Position numbers and translations under genes: made by a program. The notes beneath the pieces are model-generated. The model ran no database searches, was not told the DNA's origin, and saw nothing but the letters and a program-made list of their open reading frames with translations. From Mesorhizobium sp. NZP2077 (lineage in GTDB: Bacteria > Pseudomonadota > Alphaproteobacteria > Rhizobiales > Rhizobiaceae), in contig NZ_CP051293.1 in the NCBI RefSeq assembly GCF_013170805.1, forward strand, positions 1,680,001 through 1,744,000: a stretch of DNA of 64,000 nucleotides, in the 5' to 3' direction. Positions 19,143-27,414 of this stretch are shown here, piece after piece; the first letter of the stretch is position 1; each line of letters begins with the position of its first letter.

Positions 19143-20938
19143 CCGTGGTCACCTGTATTGACGGTGGAAGCGCTGGGTCTGGCGAGCGGCCGGACCTCGC
19201 CTTCGACATCGTTGCCGACATAGACGCCGAATGCATCCACCGAGCATTCCCTGACATAGCGCTCGAGCATCGAGCGGATCGCCGGATCGGCGATCTTCAA
19301 TCCTTCGATCGCGTCGATCTCGATGAGCCGGATGCCGCGATCGCTGGAAGCGGGCACATCGAATGTGCCGCGATAGCAGACATGCGTGCGCGAAACAGGT
19401 CCTGCGTCGTCCCAGACGGCGAACAGGAAGCCGAGCTGAGCCTCGATGGCCTTCTTCGCAAGCAGTCCTCGCAGACTATTGCCATCGCCTGCCGAGCCCA
19501 ACCCTCGGCCGCGCGGCAGTTCGAAACCGTCCGCCGTTTCCAGGAACAGGATCCGGCCGCCATTTTCGAGGATGGCGCCGACATCGGTGCCGGGCTGGGT
19601 GGCGGCCAGCGCATCCTGGCTGAGGCCGGGTGCGACATAGGCGCCGCGGCAATAGCCGAGCGGCTGCGCGGAGTTGTGCTCGAAATCGCGGACGCGGCCG
19701 ATGAGGATCGAATGATCGCCGGCCTCGACCAGCCGCTCCATGTCGCAGTCGAAGGACGCGACGGAGCCGTCCAGCACGGGGCTGCCGGTCTGGCCGGGGT
19801 GCCAGGTTACCGAGGCGAATTTGTCGGCCGCTTTCGAGGCGAAGACGCCGGACGCTGCCTTTTGACCCTCGTTGAGGACGTTGATGGCGAAGCTCTTCGA
19901 GGTCGCGAAGACGGGATGGCCTGATGCCTTGTGGGCGATGCAGACCAGCACCAGTGGCGGATCGAGCGACACAGAGGTGAAGGAATTGGCGGTGAAGCCG
20001 CGCGGCTCGCCTTCGGGTCCGATCGTCGTGACGATAGTAACGCCGGTGAGGAAGGAGCCAAGCGCACGGCGGAACTCGCCGCTGTCGAACCCGGGATTCG
20101 TCTTCGCAGAGCCGTCTTGTTCGGCCGCTTCGTCCTCTGCGAGGAAGTCAACAATGTGGCGCGTGGTGAGGTCAGGTGCCGCGACCGCCATCATGTGCTT
20201 CTCGCCCGGCAGCACCGTGCAGCGGCCCTGCGGCGCCAGGCGTGCCATCGCGGCCGACATTGCCGGCGAAGAGTTCCTGTCCTCGGAGCCGGTCATGAAC
20301 AGCGCCGGCACGGCCAGCGTCGGCAGGCGGTCGGCATGATCGCCGTCGGCACGAGCGAACAGGCGGTAGGTGCGAGCATAGCCTTCCGGGTCGATCGCGC
20401 TCAGTGCGGATGCTGTCTTCTGGGCAGCCGTTTCCAGCTGGGCCGGCACCGGATCTCCGAACCAGCGGGCGATGGTCTGTGCCGTGCCGGCCGTATCGCT
20501 GCGGCCGTTGAGCGCCACCGCGCGCTGGCGAACGGCTTCGGCCAGTTCAGGTGGACGCCGGAACACGGCATTCAGGGAAACGATGCGGCGGACGCGCTCC
20601 GGCGCGCGCAGCGCGAGTTCCTGGGCAACGAGCGCACCCATCGAGTGGCCGATGACGGATACCTTGTCGAGGCCGAGATGGTCGAGCAGGCGAAGGGCCT
20701 GGTCGGCGTAGTCGGCCAGTTCCGGGTGCTGCGGCGGCAGCGGCGAAAGGCCGTGGCCGAGCATGTCGATGGCGATCACGTCAAAGCCACCGGCCATGCG
20801 CTCGATCTGCGGCTGCCAGATCGCTGCGTTCATGCCGACGCCATGGATGAACAGCACCGGCGTGCCCGATCCAGCGCGGATGAAGCCGGTGCCGTCGGGA
20901 GCGGTGCCCTGTCGAGCCCATGCGGAAGCGTCAGCCAT
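19139..20938 (-). CDS. Fusion protein: alpha/beta hydrolase + flavin reductase + C-terminal domain
   Basis: 599 aa from ATG 20938. Residues about 1-270 are an alpha/beta hydrolase: oxyanion-region HGVGMN, nucleophile GHSMG (Ser99), later acid in GSEDR and histidine in GEKHMM. Residues about 295-450 are a flavin reductase-like FMN-binding domain (FLTGVTIVTTIGPEG, GFTANSFTSVSLDPPLVLVC, GDHSILIGRV). The last ~150 residues (AILENGGRILFLETADGFELPRG and onward) loosely resemble a Nudix-type fold, but I see no Nudix box. It overlaps both neighbours. The fusion would couple reduced flavin supply to hydrolysis of the product. Confidence 0.87.
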   Translation of the reverse strand: MADASAWARQGTAPDGTGFIRAGSGTPVLFIHGVGMNAAIWQPQIERMAGGFDVIAIDMLGHGLSPLPPQHPELADYADQALRLLDHLGLDKVSVIGHSMGALVAQELALRAPERVRRIVSLNAVFRRPPELAEAVRQRAVALNGRSDTAGTAQTIARWFGDPVPAQLETAAQKTASALSAIDPEGYARTYRLFARADGDHADRLPTLAVPALFMTGSEDRNSSPAMSAAMARLAPQGRCTVLPGEKHMMAVAAPDLTTRHIVDFLAEDEAAEQDGSAKTNPGFDSGEFRRALGSFLTGVTIVTTIGPEGEPRGFTANSFTSVSLDPPLVLVCIAHKASGHPVFATSKSFAINVLNEGQKAASGVFASKAADKFASVTWHPGQTGSPVLDGSVASFDCDMERLVEAGDHSILIGRVRDFEHNSAQPLGYCRGAYVAPGLSQDALAATQPGTDVGAILENGGRILFLETADGFELPRGRGLGSAGDGNSLRGLLAKKAIEAQLGFLFAVWDDAGPVSRTHVCYRGTFDVPASSDRGIRLIEIDAIEGLKIADPAIRSMLERYVRECSVDAFGVYVGNDVEGEVRPLARPSASTVNTGDHG

Positions 20939-21518
20939 GCACGTCCCCAAGCTCCTTGAGGTCCTGATAGCGATCGCCGATGCGGTGATGCGGGCGACCG
21001 CCGATCGACGCGCCAAGGGCGACCACCAGTTCGTCCGGCGCCGGCGCATCGCCGATCTGAAAATGCACGGTGAGGTAATGCGAGCGCCGTCCTTCGTCAT
21101 TCTTGTCCATCAGCGGGATCATGATCGGCGTGTTCGGCCCGCCGCGCAGGTTGGTGAAGGCAAGATAGGTCTTGGCGCCGACGGCGCGGCGATAATGATT
21201 GCCGAAATGCAGCGTGTGGATCAGCGCCGAGGCATGCTCGATCTCGCCTGACGTGCCGCAAATCGCCGCCTTGCCATAGCCCTCGATCGCCTCGCCGGAA
21301 CCGGCGATGGCAATGATCTCGCGGGTCAGGATCTCTCCCAGCACCGGCGCGCAGGCGCGGATTTCGGGCGACAGATCGTCGGTGAAGCCGCGACCGGCCC
21401 AGGGATTGGTCAGCACTGCGGCGACGCCGATCAGGCGCAGAGGGCTGGAGGCGACCTTGCCGCCTTCGATCAGCGTGTTCTCGGTATAGGTCACGATCTT
21501 GCGGATGGCAGGCTGCAT
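20931..21518 (-). CDS. AA_synth family protein (formerly DUF1185)
   Basis: 195 aa matching the amino-acid-synthesis family PF06684: N-terminal IRKIVTYTENTLIEGGK, AVLTNPWAGRGFTDDLSP, GYGKAAICGTSGEIEHASA and HLTVH-type C-terminal strands. Structures of the family show a chorismate-mutase-like fold; the reaction is unknown. First gene of the eight-gene operon, overlapping the hydrolase-reductase by eight bases. Its place ahead of a monooxygenase system suggests a catabolic rather than biosynthetic job here. Confidence 0.85.
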   Translation of the reverse strand: MQPAIRKIVTYTENTLIEGGKVASSPLRLIGVAAVLTNPWAGRGFTDDLSPEIRACAPVLGEILTREIIAIAGSGEAIEGYGKAAICGTSGEIEHASALIHTLHFGNHYRRAVGAKTYLAFTNLRGGPNTPIMIPLMDKNDEGRRSHYLTVHFQIGDAPAPDELVVALGASIGGRPHHRIGDRYQDLKELGDVHG

Positions 21519-21570
21519 GAAATCCTCGGGTCGGCGATGCCGCGGGATCGTCTGATCCCTGTATCATCTT

Positions 21571-21582
21571 ATGGTATACCAT
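21571..21582. promoter_or_regulatory. Perfect palindrome, probable GntR operator
   Basis: ATGGTATACCAT, a 12-bp perfect palindrome matching the GntR/FadR-type half-site pattern (TGGT and ACCA). It lies 52 bp upstream of the AA_synth start and 74 bp upstream of the divergent GntR start, so one site could repress both. Confidence 0.65.
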
Positions 21583-21656
21583 GCTATGGAGCGCCAAGTA
21601 CCTTGTCAACCGGGCATGGAATCTGTTTTGTGGCGGTGCAGGAGCCAACACAACAC

Positions 21657-22331
21657 ATGCCAGACGACACGCTTCGCATCGACCGCAGCGCCAAGACCTT
21701 GAGGACGCTGGCGCTGGAACGCATGCGCGACGCGATCATGGATTTCCACTTCCAGCCCGGCGAAAGGCTGGTCGAGCGGCCACTTTGCGACCAGCTTGGC
21801 GTCAGCCGTTCCGTCGTGCGCGAGGTTCTGCGGCAGCTGGAGGCCGAGGGGCTCGTGCAGATGATCCCTGGGCATGGGCCGGCCGTAGCCAGGCCGGACC
21901 TCGGGCGCACCGACGAGATCTATGAGCTCAGGGCGCTGCTCGAAGGCATTGCGGCACGCGCCTGCGCCCTGTCGGCCACCGGCGAGCAACTGGCGACGCT
22001 CGAACGCGCGCTGGCGGATCTGTTCGAGGCATGGGCATCGGGGACGCCGCCGGCGGTGATGCGGGCGACGACGAAATTCTACGAGGCACTGTTCGAGGCC
22101 GCCGACAAGCGCGTCGCCTGGGAAATCGTCAGCGGGCTGAATGTCCGCATCAACCAGCTTCGTTCGATGACCATCGTCTCGACCAACCGGCGCGAAGCGG
22201 CGATCGCCGAGATGAACGAGATCATGGATGCGATCCGCGCACGCAAGCCGGAAGAGGCGGAAGCCGCGGCGCGGCGCCATGTCGAATCCGCCTGGCAGAT
22301 CGCCCGCACGGCGCTGCGACCGCCGGCATGA
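21657..22331 (+). CDS. GntR family regulator (FadR/FCD subfamily)
   Basis: 224 aa from ATG 21657, with GGAG at 21641-21644. N-terminal winged helix (about 15-75: RERLVERPLCDQLGVSRS-type segment and VREVLRQLEAEGLV), then the all-helical FCD effector domain (YELRALLEGIAARACAL, YEALFEAADKR, HVESAWQIAR). FCD regulators usually respond to a carboxylic acid. It diverges from the monooxygenase operon with a perfect palindrome between, and is the evident regulator of that operon. An upstream in-frame ATG at 21537 lies across the operator and is unlikely. Confidence 0.9.
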   Translation: MPDDTLRIDRSAKTLRTLALERMRDAIMDFHFQPGERLVERPLCDQLGVSRSVVREVLRQLEAEGLVQMIPGHGPAVARPDLGRTDEIYELRALLEGIAARACALSATGEQLATLERALADLFEAWASGTPPAVMRATTKFYEALFEAADKRVAWEIVSGLNVRINQLRSMTIVSTNRREAAIAEMNEIMDAIRARKPEEAEAAARRHVESAWQIARTALRPPA

Positions 22332-22337
22332 AGCCGC

Positions 22338-23771
22338 TTATGCACGGTCGGCCATCACCGTTCGCAGCCAGGCTGTGATGGCATCGAAGTCGATCGGCTT
22401 TGTCGTGTCGACGTCGAAGAGCGGTCCGCGCCGCAGCGGCTCGGCGCGCTTGGCGAGCTCGATCAGTTCGGGAATATAGGCAGCACCGGGATGTCCGGCG
22501 GGACGTTGGTCGAGCCTAGCGCCGTAGCGCTCGGCAAGCACTTCGCCGGGCGCGTGGCACCAGATTTCGACGGTCTGCTCGACGCCAGCCTTTCGCAGAT
22601 GATCTTCGAGAACCTCACGCGGCTGGAAGCCAAACCAGGCGTCGACGACCACGGTGGTGCCGGCGGGAGCCTCGCCGACCACTGACCAGATCGCCTGGTA
22701 GCTGGCGCGGCCGAGCGTGCGGTTGAACAGGCGGTCGCCGCCGCCGAGCATTTCGAGGAACGGGTTCTTGATCGTGTCGAGCGCCAGCAACGGCCATCCC
22801 ATGCGGTCGGCGATACCGCGCGAGACGGTGCTCTTGCCGCTGGCGGGAATGCCGTTGACGAGCACCGCGCGACGAGCGCGATTGTACTTGGCCGATGGCT
22901 CCGCCAGCGCCTGCAGACCAGCGCCGATCACGCCGGCGTCGTCACCGAGCTGGGCGGGTTCGACGTGGCATTGATACCAGGGCGCCAGCGCCGGCGCGCG
23001 GGCGAGGGCCGCATGTGCCGCCCGGCCAAGGCCGCCGCCAAGCAGCACCAAATCGGGAGCAAGCACGGCAACGGCGGTGTCGATGGCGGCGCGTAGCGGC
23101 CTCGCCCAGGCGTCCAGTATGCCGCGTGCGTGGAAGTCACCGGCCGCATCGCGGGCAAAGAGCTGATCGACCGAAATGTCGGCGCCGAGCCCGGCGCGGG
23201 CAATGTGGCGGCCGAGCGCCGTGCCCGAACTGGTGGTTTCGACGCAGCCGCGGCGACCGCAGGCGCAAACCTCGCCATTGACGTCGACGGTAATGTGGCC
23301 GAGCTGGCCCGCCGTTGCCGAGCCGCGCGTGATCCGCCGATCTTGAGCGACAGCGCCGCCGATGCCGGTGCCGATGGTGAACATGACGATATTGCCATGG
23401 CCACGCCCGGCGCCGAGCGCCATTTCGGCGGCCAGCGCCATGTTGCAGTCATTGTCGATGACGACGGGTTTGCCTGTCATGTCTTCCAGGCGCTGCCCAA
23501 GCGCAACCGAGGCGAGGTTGACGTAGCCGCCAGACAGGACCGCGCCGCGCCGCGCATCGACGCGGCCGGGAACGCCGACGCCGATGGTCTTCACCTCGGG
23601 CGTGTCGAGAAGGCGCACCATGTCGGCGATGAGGCCGAGCACCAGCTCCGGGTCGGGCGCGCTTTTTTCGGAAACGCGCTTGAGGATTTCGCCGGTCTCG
23701 GAGATGCGGGCGGCACGCAGATTGGTGCCGCCAATATCGATTCCTATGCTGAGAGGCATGGCGTCCTGCAT
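22338..23771 (-). CDS. Fusion: ROK family sugar kinase + P-loop kinase domain
   Basis: 477 aa. Residues 1-290 are a ROK kinase: phosphate motif GIDIGGTN (10-17), catalytic DND (Asp108), zinc signature with His159 and CACGRRGC (169-176). Residues about 300-475 are a second nucleotide-binding domain with Walker A GIPASGKST (307-315) and DTIKNPFLE, like the AAA_33/zeta-toxin-like small-molecule kinases. ROK proteins are usually about 300 aa, so this is a true fusion. Upstream lies a LacD/YihT-like aldolase gene. Two kinase activities on one sugar would fit a bisphosphate made for aldol cleavage. Confidence 0.85.
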   Translation of the reverse strand: MQDAMPLSIGIDIGGTNLRAARISETGEILKRVSEKSAPDPELVLGLIADMVRLLDTPEVKTIGVGVPGRVDARRGAVLSGGYVNLASVALGQRLEDMTGKPVVIDNDCNMALAAEMALGAGRGHGNIVMFTIGTGIGGAVAQDRRITRGSATAGQLGHITVDVNGEVCACGRRGCVETTSSGTALGRHIARAGLGADISVDQLFARDAAGDFHARGILDAWARPLRAAIDTAVAVLAPDLVLLGGGLGRAAHAALARAPALAPWYQCHVEPAQLGDDAGVIGAGLQALAEPSAKYNRARRAVLVNGIPASGKSTVSRGIADRMGWPLLALDTIKNPFLEMLGGGDRLFNRTLGRASYQAIWSVVGEAPAGTTVVVDAWFGFQPREVLEDHLRKAGVEQTVEIWCHAPGEVLAERYGARLDQRPAGHPGAAYIPELIELAKRAEPLRRGPLFDVDTTKPIDFDAITAWLRTVMADRA

Positions 23772-23844
23772 TTGTTTTCACGCAATTCCGGACGCAAAAC
23801 CGCTTCACACTTTGGCTGGAATAGCTCTGATCCAAATTCGACTA

Positions 23845-24753
23845 TCAGGCAGCGGCTTTCTGCCGGTAGTGCCCGATCACGGCCTGGATCTCACGCAATC
23901 GCGGCACCGCAATGGTCTTAAGCCTTTCGCGCTGGATGTCACGGTCGAGCGAGATGCAATCCTTCCACAGCGAGCGGCCGGCGATGACGCCAGAGGCGCC
24001 ATTCTGCATGGCGATCTCGACCTGGCCGAGGAAGGTGGCGTGGTTGACGCCGGCCGAAAGCACCGCCCACGGCACGTCGCCGGCCATTTTGGTGATGTTG
24101 GCGCAGGCTTGCGGCGTTCCGGGGTAGGGGAGCTTCAGCACCTTGGCGCCGCATTCGAGCGAAATCCTGGTGCCTTCTTCGACAAGCCATGGCGTTTTGG
24201 CCGCATAGTCCTCGGGGCTTTCCCCATCGAGCTGATAGGTCAGGAATTCGACGACCAGCAGCAGGTCTTCCTGCCCGAAATCGGCGATGCATTGGCGCAG
24301 GATGGCGATGTTGTGCTCGTTGGCTTCAGGCTTGTCGGCCCTCAGATACACCATGATCTTGCCGCCGGTGCCGCCCAGCGCACGGACGCGGCGCGCGTCG
24401 ATGTCGGGAACCAGGCGTGACAGGCGGTAGCCCTCGGGCGTGACGTCGAAACCCGAAGCGTCGAGGCCGATGAGCAGCGCCGTGTCGCGGTTCAAGACGC
24501 CCTCGTCGACAATGCGCGGCACTGCGCAGAGCGGGTCGAGCAGCACGCAGGACGCGGCACTGGCGAGGTAGCGCGTGATGTCAGCCTTGGTGTCGCCGAG
24601 CATGTCGTTGGTGATCTTGGCCTGTTCGGCCGGGTCCGATGCCAGCAAGGTCCGCATGCCGCCGCGCTGGTCGCAGGCAATAGCCACCATGGCCCCATCC
24701 TTGCCGCATATCTGCTGGTAGCCGCGCAGTTCCGCGGTGGTCATCTTCGTCAT
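23845..24753 (-). CDS. Class I aldolase of the LacD/YihT family
   Basis: 302 aa TIM barrel similar to tagatose 1,6-bisphosphate aldolase and sulfofructose-phosphate aldolase. Features: VAIACDQRGGMRTLL, LLDPLCAVP, IMVYLRAD, VVEFLTY, and the Schiff-base lysine expected at Lys207 in KVLKLPYPG. C-terminal phosphate-site segment GASGVIAGRSLW. Start ATG 24753; Met4 is an alternative. It is transcribed with the ROK kinase fusion downstream and opposite a SorC regulator. It would split a phosphorylated ketose into two C3 units. Confidence 0.88.
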   Translation of the reverse strand: MTKMTTAELRGYQQICGKDGAMVAIACDQRGGMRTLLASDPAEQAKITNDMLGDTKADITRYLASAASCVLLDPLCAVPRIVDEGVLNRDTALLIGLDASGFDVTPEGYRLSRLVPDIDARRVRALGGTGGKIMVYLRADKPEANEHNIAILRQCIADFGQEDLLLVVEFLTYQLDGESPEDYAAKTPWLVEEGTRISLECGAKVLKLPYPGTPQACANITKMAGDVPWAVLSAGVNHATFLGQVEIAMQNGASGVIAGRSLWKDCISLDRDIQRERLKTIAVPRLREIQAVIGHYRQKAAA

Positions 24754-24970
24754 GGTCTCAATCCGATGTTGGCGCTCTCTTGCCGAGGGCGCGGATCCCG
24801 TGGAAACAAGAATATTCGGTTCTGCACGCCTTGCCGGCAGGCAGGGAGATTTTGCCGAGGTGTTGCACCATCCGCCCTCGCGAACAATGCCTCGCCAGCC
24901 TTGCGACCAGGGATCGGCCGCAAGTTGCGAGTTGGCTGGATTTGCGCGATAACTCCCGTCGGCGTATGCG

Positions 24971-24980
24971 TGTGTAACAC
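24971..24980. promoter_or_regulatory. Possible SorC-regulator half-site
   Basis: TGTGTAACAC in the 290-bp gap between the divergent aldolase and SorC genes. Its core TGTAACA is the exact complement of TGTTACA at 26083-26089 in front of the sugar importer. Inference from repetition only. Confidence 0.35.
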
Positions 24981-25043
24981 GTTGCTGAAAGGAATTGCAA
25001 GCTGTCTGTTTCCCCCATCCAGGATGCAGCCGCATCGCGGACG

Positions 25044-25943
25044 ATGCTGCACACGGTTGCCAAGCTGCACTACGTGGAAGAGATGTCGCAGGTCGACATT
25101 GCGCGGCAGCTTGGTGTCTCCACCGCGACGATTTCGCGCCTGCTGCAGCGGGCACGGGCGGAAGGGATTGTGCGGATCGAGGTTCTCGACATGGCGACGC
25201 CGGAGGACATCACCAGGCAACTGATCGGTGGGCTGAAATTGCGGGATGCCGCGGTGGTTGAGACGCCGGCGGCGGGCACGCTGGCGGCGCTCGCGGCACC
25301 GCTTGGCGGTCTGCTCAGGCAGGCGCAATTGATGGCGGGCGCTGTCGTTGCCATCGGCTGGGGACGTGCCGTGCGCGAGGTGATCCGCGCCGGCCTGCCG
25401 CGCATGCCCGGCGTGCTGACCGTGGCTGCCACCGGCGGCATGCAGCAGCAGGCGGCGCATTTTCAGGTCAACGAATTCGTACGGCTTGCCGCCGAGGAGT
25501 TTGGCGGCACGCCGCATTTCATTCACGCGCCCTATCTGCCCTCCACCGAATTGCGCGAGGTCTTCCTGCGCGACACCGCCATCCGCGATGCCGTCGCCTT
25601 GTGGGAGAGGACCGATGTCGCGATTGTCGGTATCGGCCTGCCGCATGCCATCAATGCCCCCGAGGCAAGCGCCGCCACGCCGAGCGAGCAGGCGCTGGTT
25701 CATGCGGCCGGCGACGTGCTTCGCCATTACTTCGATGCCGAGGGCACGCTGATCGCGTGGGAAGGCGAGAGCCGGATGATCGCCATGTCGCCGGCACAGC
25801 TGCGCGCCGTGCCGCTGGTCATCGGCCTTGCCGCGTCGCCGGAAAAGGCGACGGCAATCATTGCCGCCGTTCGCGCCGGGCTCATCAATACGCTGGTGAC
25901 GGATACCAAGACGGCGCAGGCTATCCTCGCGGCGCTCGCGTAA
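25044..25943 (+). CDS. SorC family sugar-responsive regulator
   Basis: 299 aa. N-terminal helix-turn-helix (VAKLHYVEEMSQVDIARQLG, ISRLLQRARAEGIVRIEV) and the large SorC sugar-phosphate-binding domain (AIGWGRAVREVI, VAATGGMQQ, FIHAPYLPS, VGIGLPHAI, VIGLAASPEKATAI). ATG 25044 lacks a clear ribosome site. An in-frame CTG at 25002, with AAAGGA just upstream, would add 14 residues. It separates the kinase/aldolase pair from the importer and probably controls both. Confidence 0.87.
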   Translation: MLHTVAKLHYVEEMSQVDIARQLGVSTATISRLLQRARAEGIVRIEVLDMATPEDITRQLIGGLKLRDAAVVETPAAGTLAALAAPLGGLLRQAQLMAGAVVAIGWGRAVREVIRAGLPRMPGVLTVAATGGMQQQAAHFQVNEFVRLAAEEFGGTPHFIHAPYLPSTELREVFLRDTAIRDAVALWERTDVAIVGIGLPHAINAPEASAATPSEQALVHAAGDVLRHYFDAEGTLIAWEGESRMIAMSPAQLRAVPLVIGLAASPEKATAIIAAVRAGLINTLVTDTKTAQAILAALA

Positions 25944-26061
25944 CATGACGAAACCAGTTGTGCCGCCGCAGGCCCCGGGCGATAGTTGGCCGGGGCTCTG
26001 CGGAGCAGTCGGATGTTGTACGCTGTGAAAGACCCGGCGCTGCCAGCTCGGAAAAACCGAG

Positions 26062-26089
26062 TTGCAATTTATTTCTGCAAAGTGTTACA
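26062..26089. promoter_or_regulatory. Candidate operator in the 391-bp gap before the sugar importer
   Basis: The gap 25944-26334 holds no convincing gene. It contains the inverted repeat TTGCA-N9-TGCAA (26062-26080), followed at once by GTGTTACAA, whose TGTTACA core recurs inverted upstream of the SorC gene. A strong ribosome site GAGGAGGA precedes the binding-protein ATG. SorC binding here is inferred. Confidence 0.4.
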
Positions 26090-26334
26090 AGTTCGAACGC
26101 CCGCCGGCAAGGCGCGGCGTGAGGCACAGTTTGCCGAACCTCGCGGAGGCAGAGGGTCGGGGCTGTGGCCAGGTGCGCCGGTCGGCTGACCGGCTGACAT
26201 ATCGACTGGAGGGCGCTTGGGAGGAGCTGCCCGCGAAAGGCAAACAGGCGTTCCCGGCCGTCGGCATCCGAAGGGATGACGGCCATTCCAATGTCACTTG
26301 CAACGGCAGATCTGCCAATAATGAGGAGGATGTC

Positions 26335-27312
26335 ATGAAGAAGATTGTTGCCGCGCTCGCGGCGCTTGCCGTCAGTGCGACCATGCTGATGGCGCCGGCA
26401 CAGGCGCAGGACAAGAAATACACCATTGCACTCATTCCGGGCCTGACCACCGACGGCTTCTACATCACCATGCGCAAGGGCGCCCAGGCGGCCGCCGACG
26501 CGCTTGGCGTGAACCTGGTTTTCCAGGGCGCGCCGGACTTCAATCCGGTCACCCAGGTGCCGGTACTCGACGCGGTCATCGCCAAGAAGCCCGATGCGAT
26601 CCTGATCGCGCCGACCGACAAGGTCCAGCTGGTCGAGCCGCTGCGCAAGGCCAATGACGCGGGCATTCCGGTCATCACCGTCGATACTTTCATCGGCAGC
26701 GGCGTCTACCAGACGGGCGCCGGCGACGCCGATTTCCCGCTGGCCTACATTGCCTCGGACAATGTGCTCGGCGGCGAGATCGCTGCTCGCGCCCTGGCCA
26801 CCGCCATTGGCGACAAGGGCAAGGTCTATGTGTCGAACGTCAAGCCCGGCATCTCGACCACCGACCAGCGTGAAGAGGGCTTCAAGAAGGAGATGGCCAA
26901 GCATACGGGCATCACCGTTCTGGAGACCCAGTTCAACGACGATGATGCCAACAAGGCGGCCTCGCAGTTGCAGGCGGTGTTTGCGCGCAATCCCGACCTA
27001 GTCGGCGTGTTCGGCGCCAATCTGTTCTCGGCGCTGGGAGCCGCCAACGGCGTCAAGCAGGCCGGGCAGACGGGCACCGTCAAGGTTGTCGCCTTCGATG
27101 CCCCGACCAGCATCGTCGACAACATCAACACCGGCCTGGTCGACGTGGCGATCGCCCAGCATCCCGCCGAGATCGGCTATTACGGTGTTGTCTCGGCCTA
27201 TGCCCACCTGACCGGCCATTCGATCCCGGTCACGATCGGCACCGGCTTCACGATCATGAACAAGTCCAACATCGCGGACCCGAACATCTCGAAGTATCTC
27301 TACTCGGAGTAA
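26335..27312 (+). CDS. Sugar ABC transporter periplasmic binding protein (ribose/FrcB-like)
   Basis: 325 aa. Signal peptide KKIVAALAALAVSATMLMA ending at AQA, then a type I periplasmic-binding fold: YTIALIPGLTTDGFY, AAADALGVNLVFQGAPDF, KKPDAILIAPTD, GIPVITVDTF, LGGEIAARALA, VGVFGANLFSALGAANGVKQAG. Start ATG 26335 chosen from the signal peptide and GAGGAGGA at 26322-26329. First gene of a binding protein-permease-ATPase operon, Frc-like in order. Confidence 0.92.
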   Translation: MKKIVAALAALAVSATMLMAPAQAQDKKYTIALIPGLTTDGFYITMRKGAQAAADALGVNLVFQGAPDFNPVTQVPVLDAVIAKKPDAILIAPTDKVQLVEPLRKANDAGIPVITVDTFIGSGVYQTGAGDADFPLAYIASDNVLGGEIAARALATAIGDKGKVYVSNVKPGISTTDQREEGFKKEMAKHTGITVLETQFNDDDANKAASQLQAVFARNPDLVGVFGANLFSALGAANGVKQAGQTGTVKVVAFDAPTSIVDNINTGLVDVAIAQHPAEIGYYGVVSAYAHLTGHSIPVTIGTGFTIMNKSNIADPNISKYLYSE

Positions 27313-27326
27313 GTCCAGACCAGCTT

Positions 27327-27354
27327 GGCTCCTCCCGGCTCGCCGGGAGGAGCC
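27327..27354 (+). terminator. Intercistronic hairpin after a binding-protein gene
   Basis: Perfect 12-bp stem GGCTCCTCCCGG/CCGGGAGGAGCC closed by the tetraloop CTCG, 15 bases after the binding-protein stop, with no T tract. Fits a hairpin stabilising the upstream message while allowing read-through into the permease. Confidence 0.8.
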
Positions 27355-27414
27355 TGTGCCGGGTCCTCGCCAGAGGCAGGACCTGTTGGAAGGCAGCCGC
27401 GCCGCGGAGTATCC

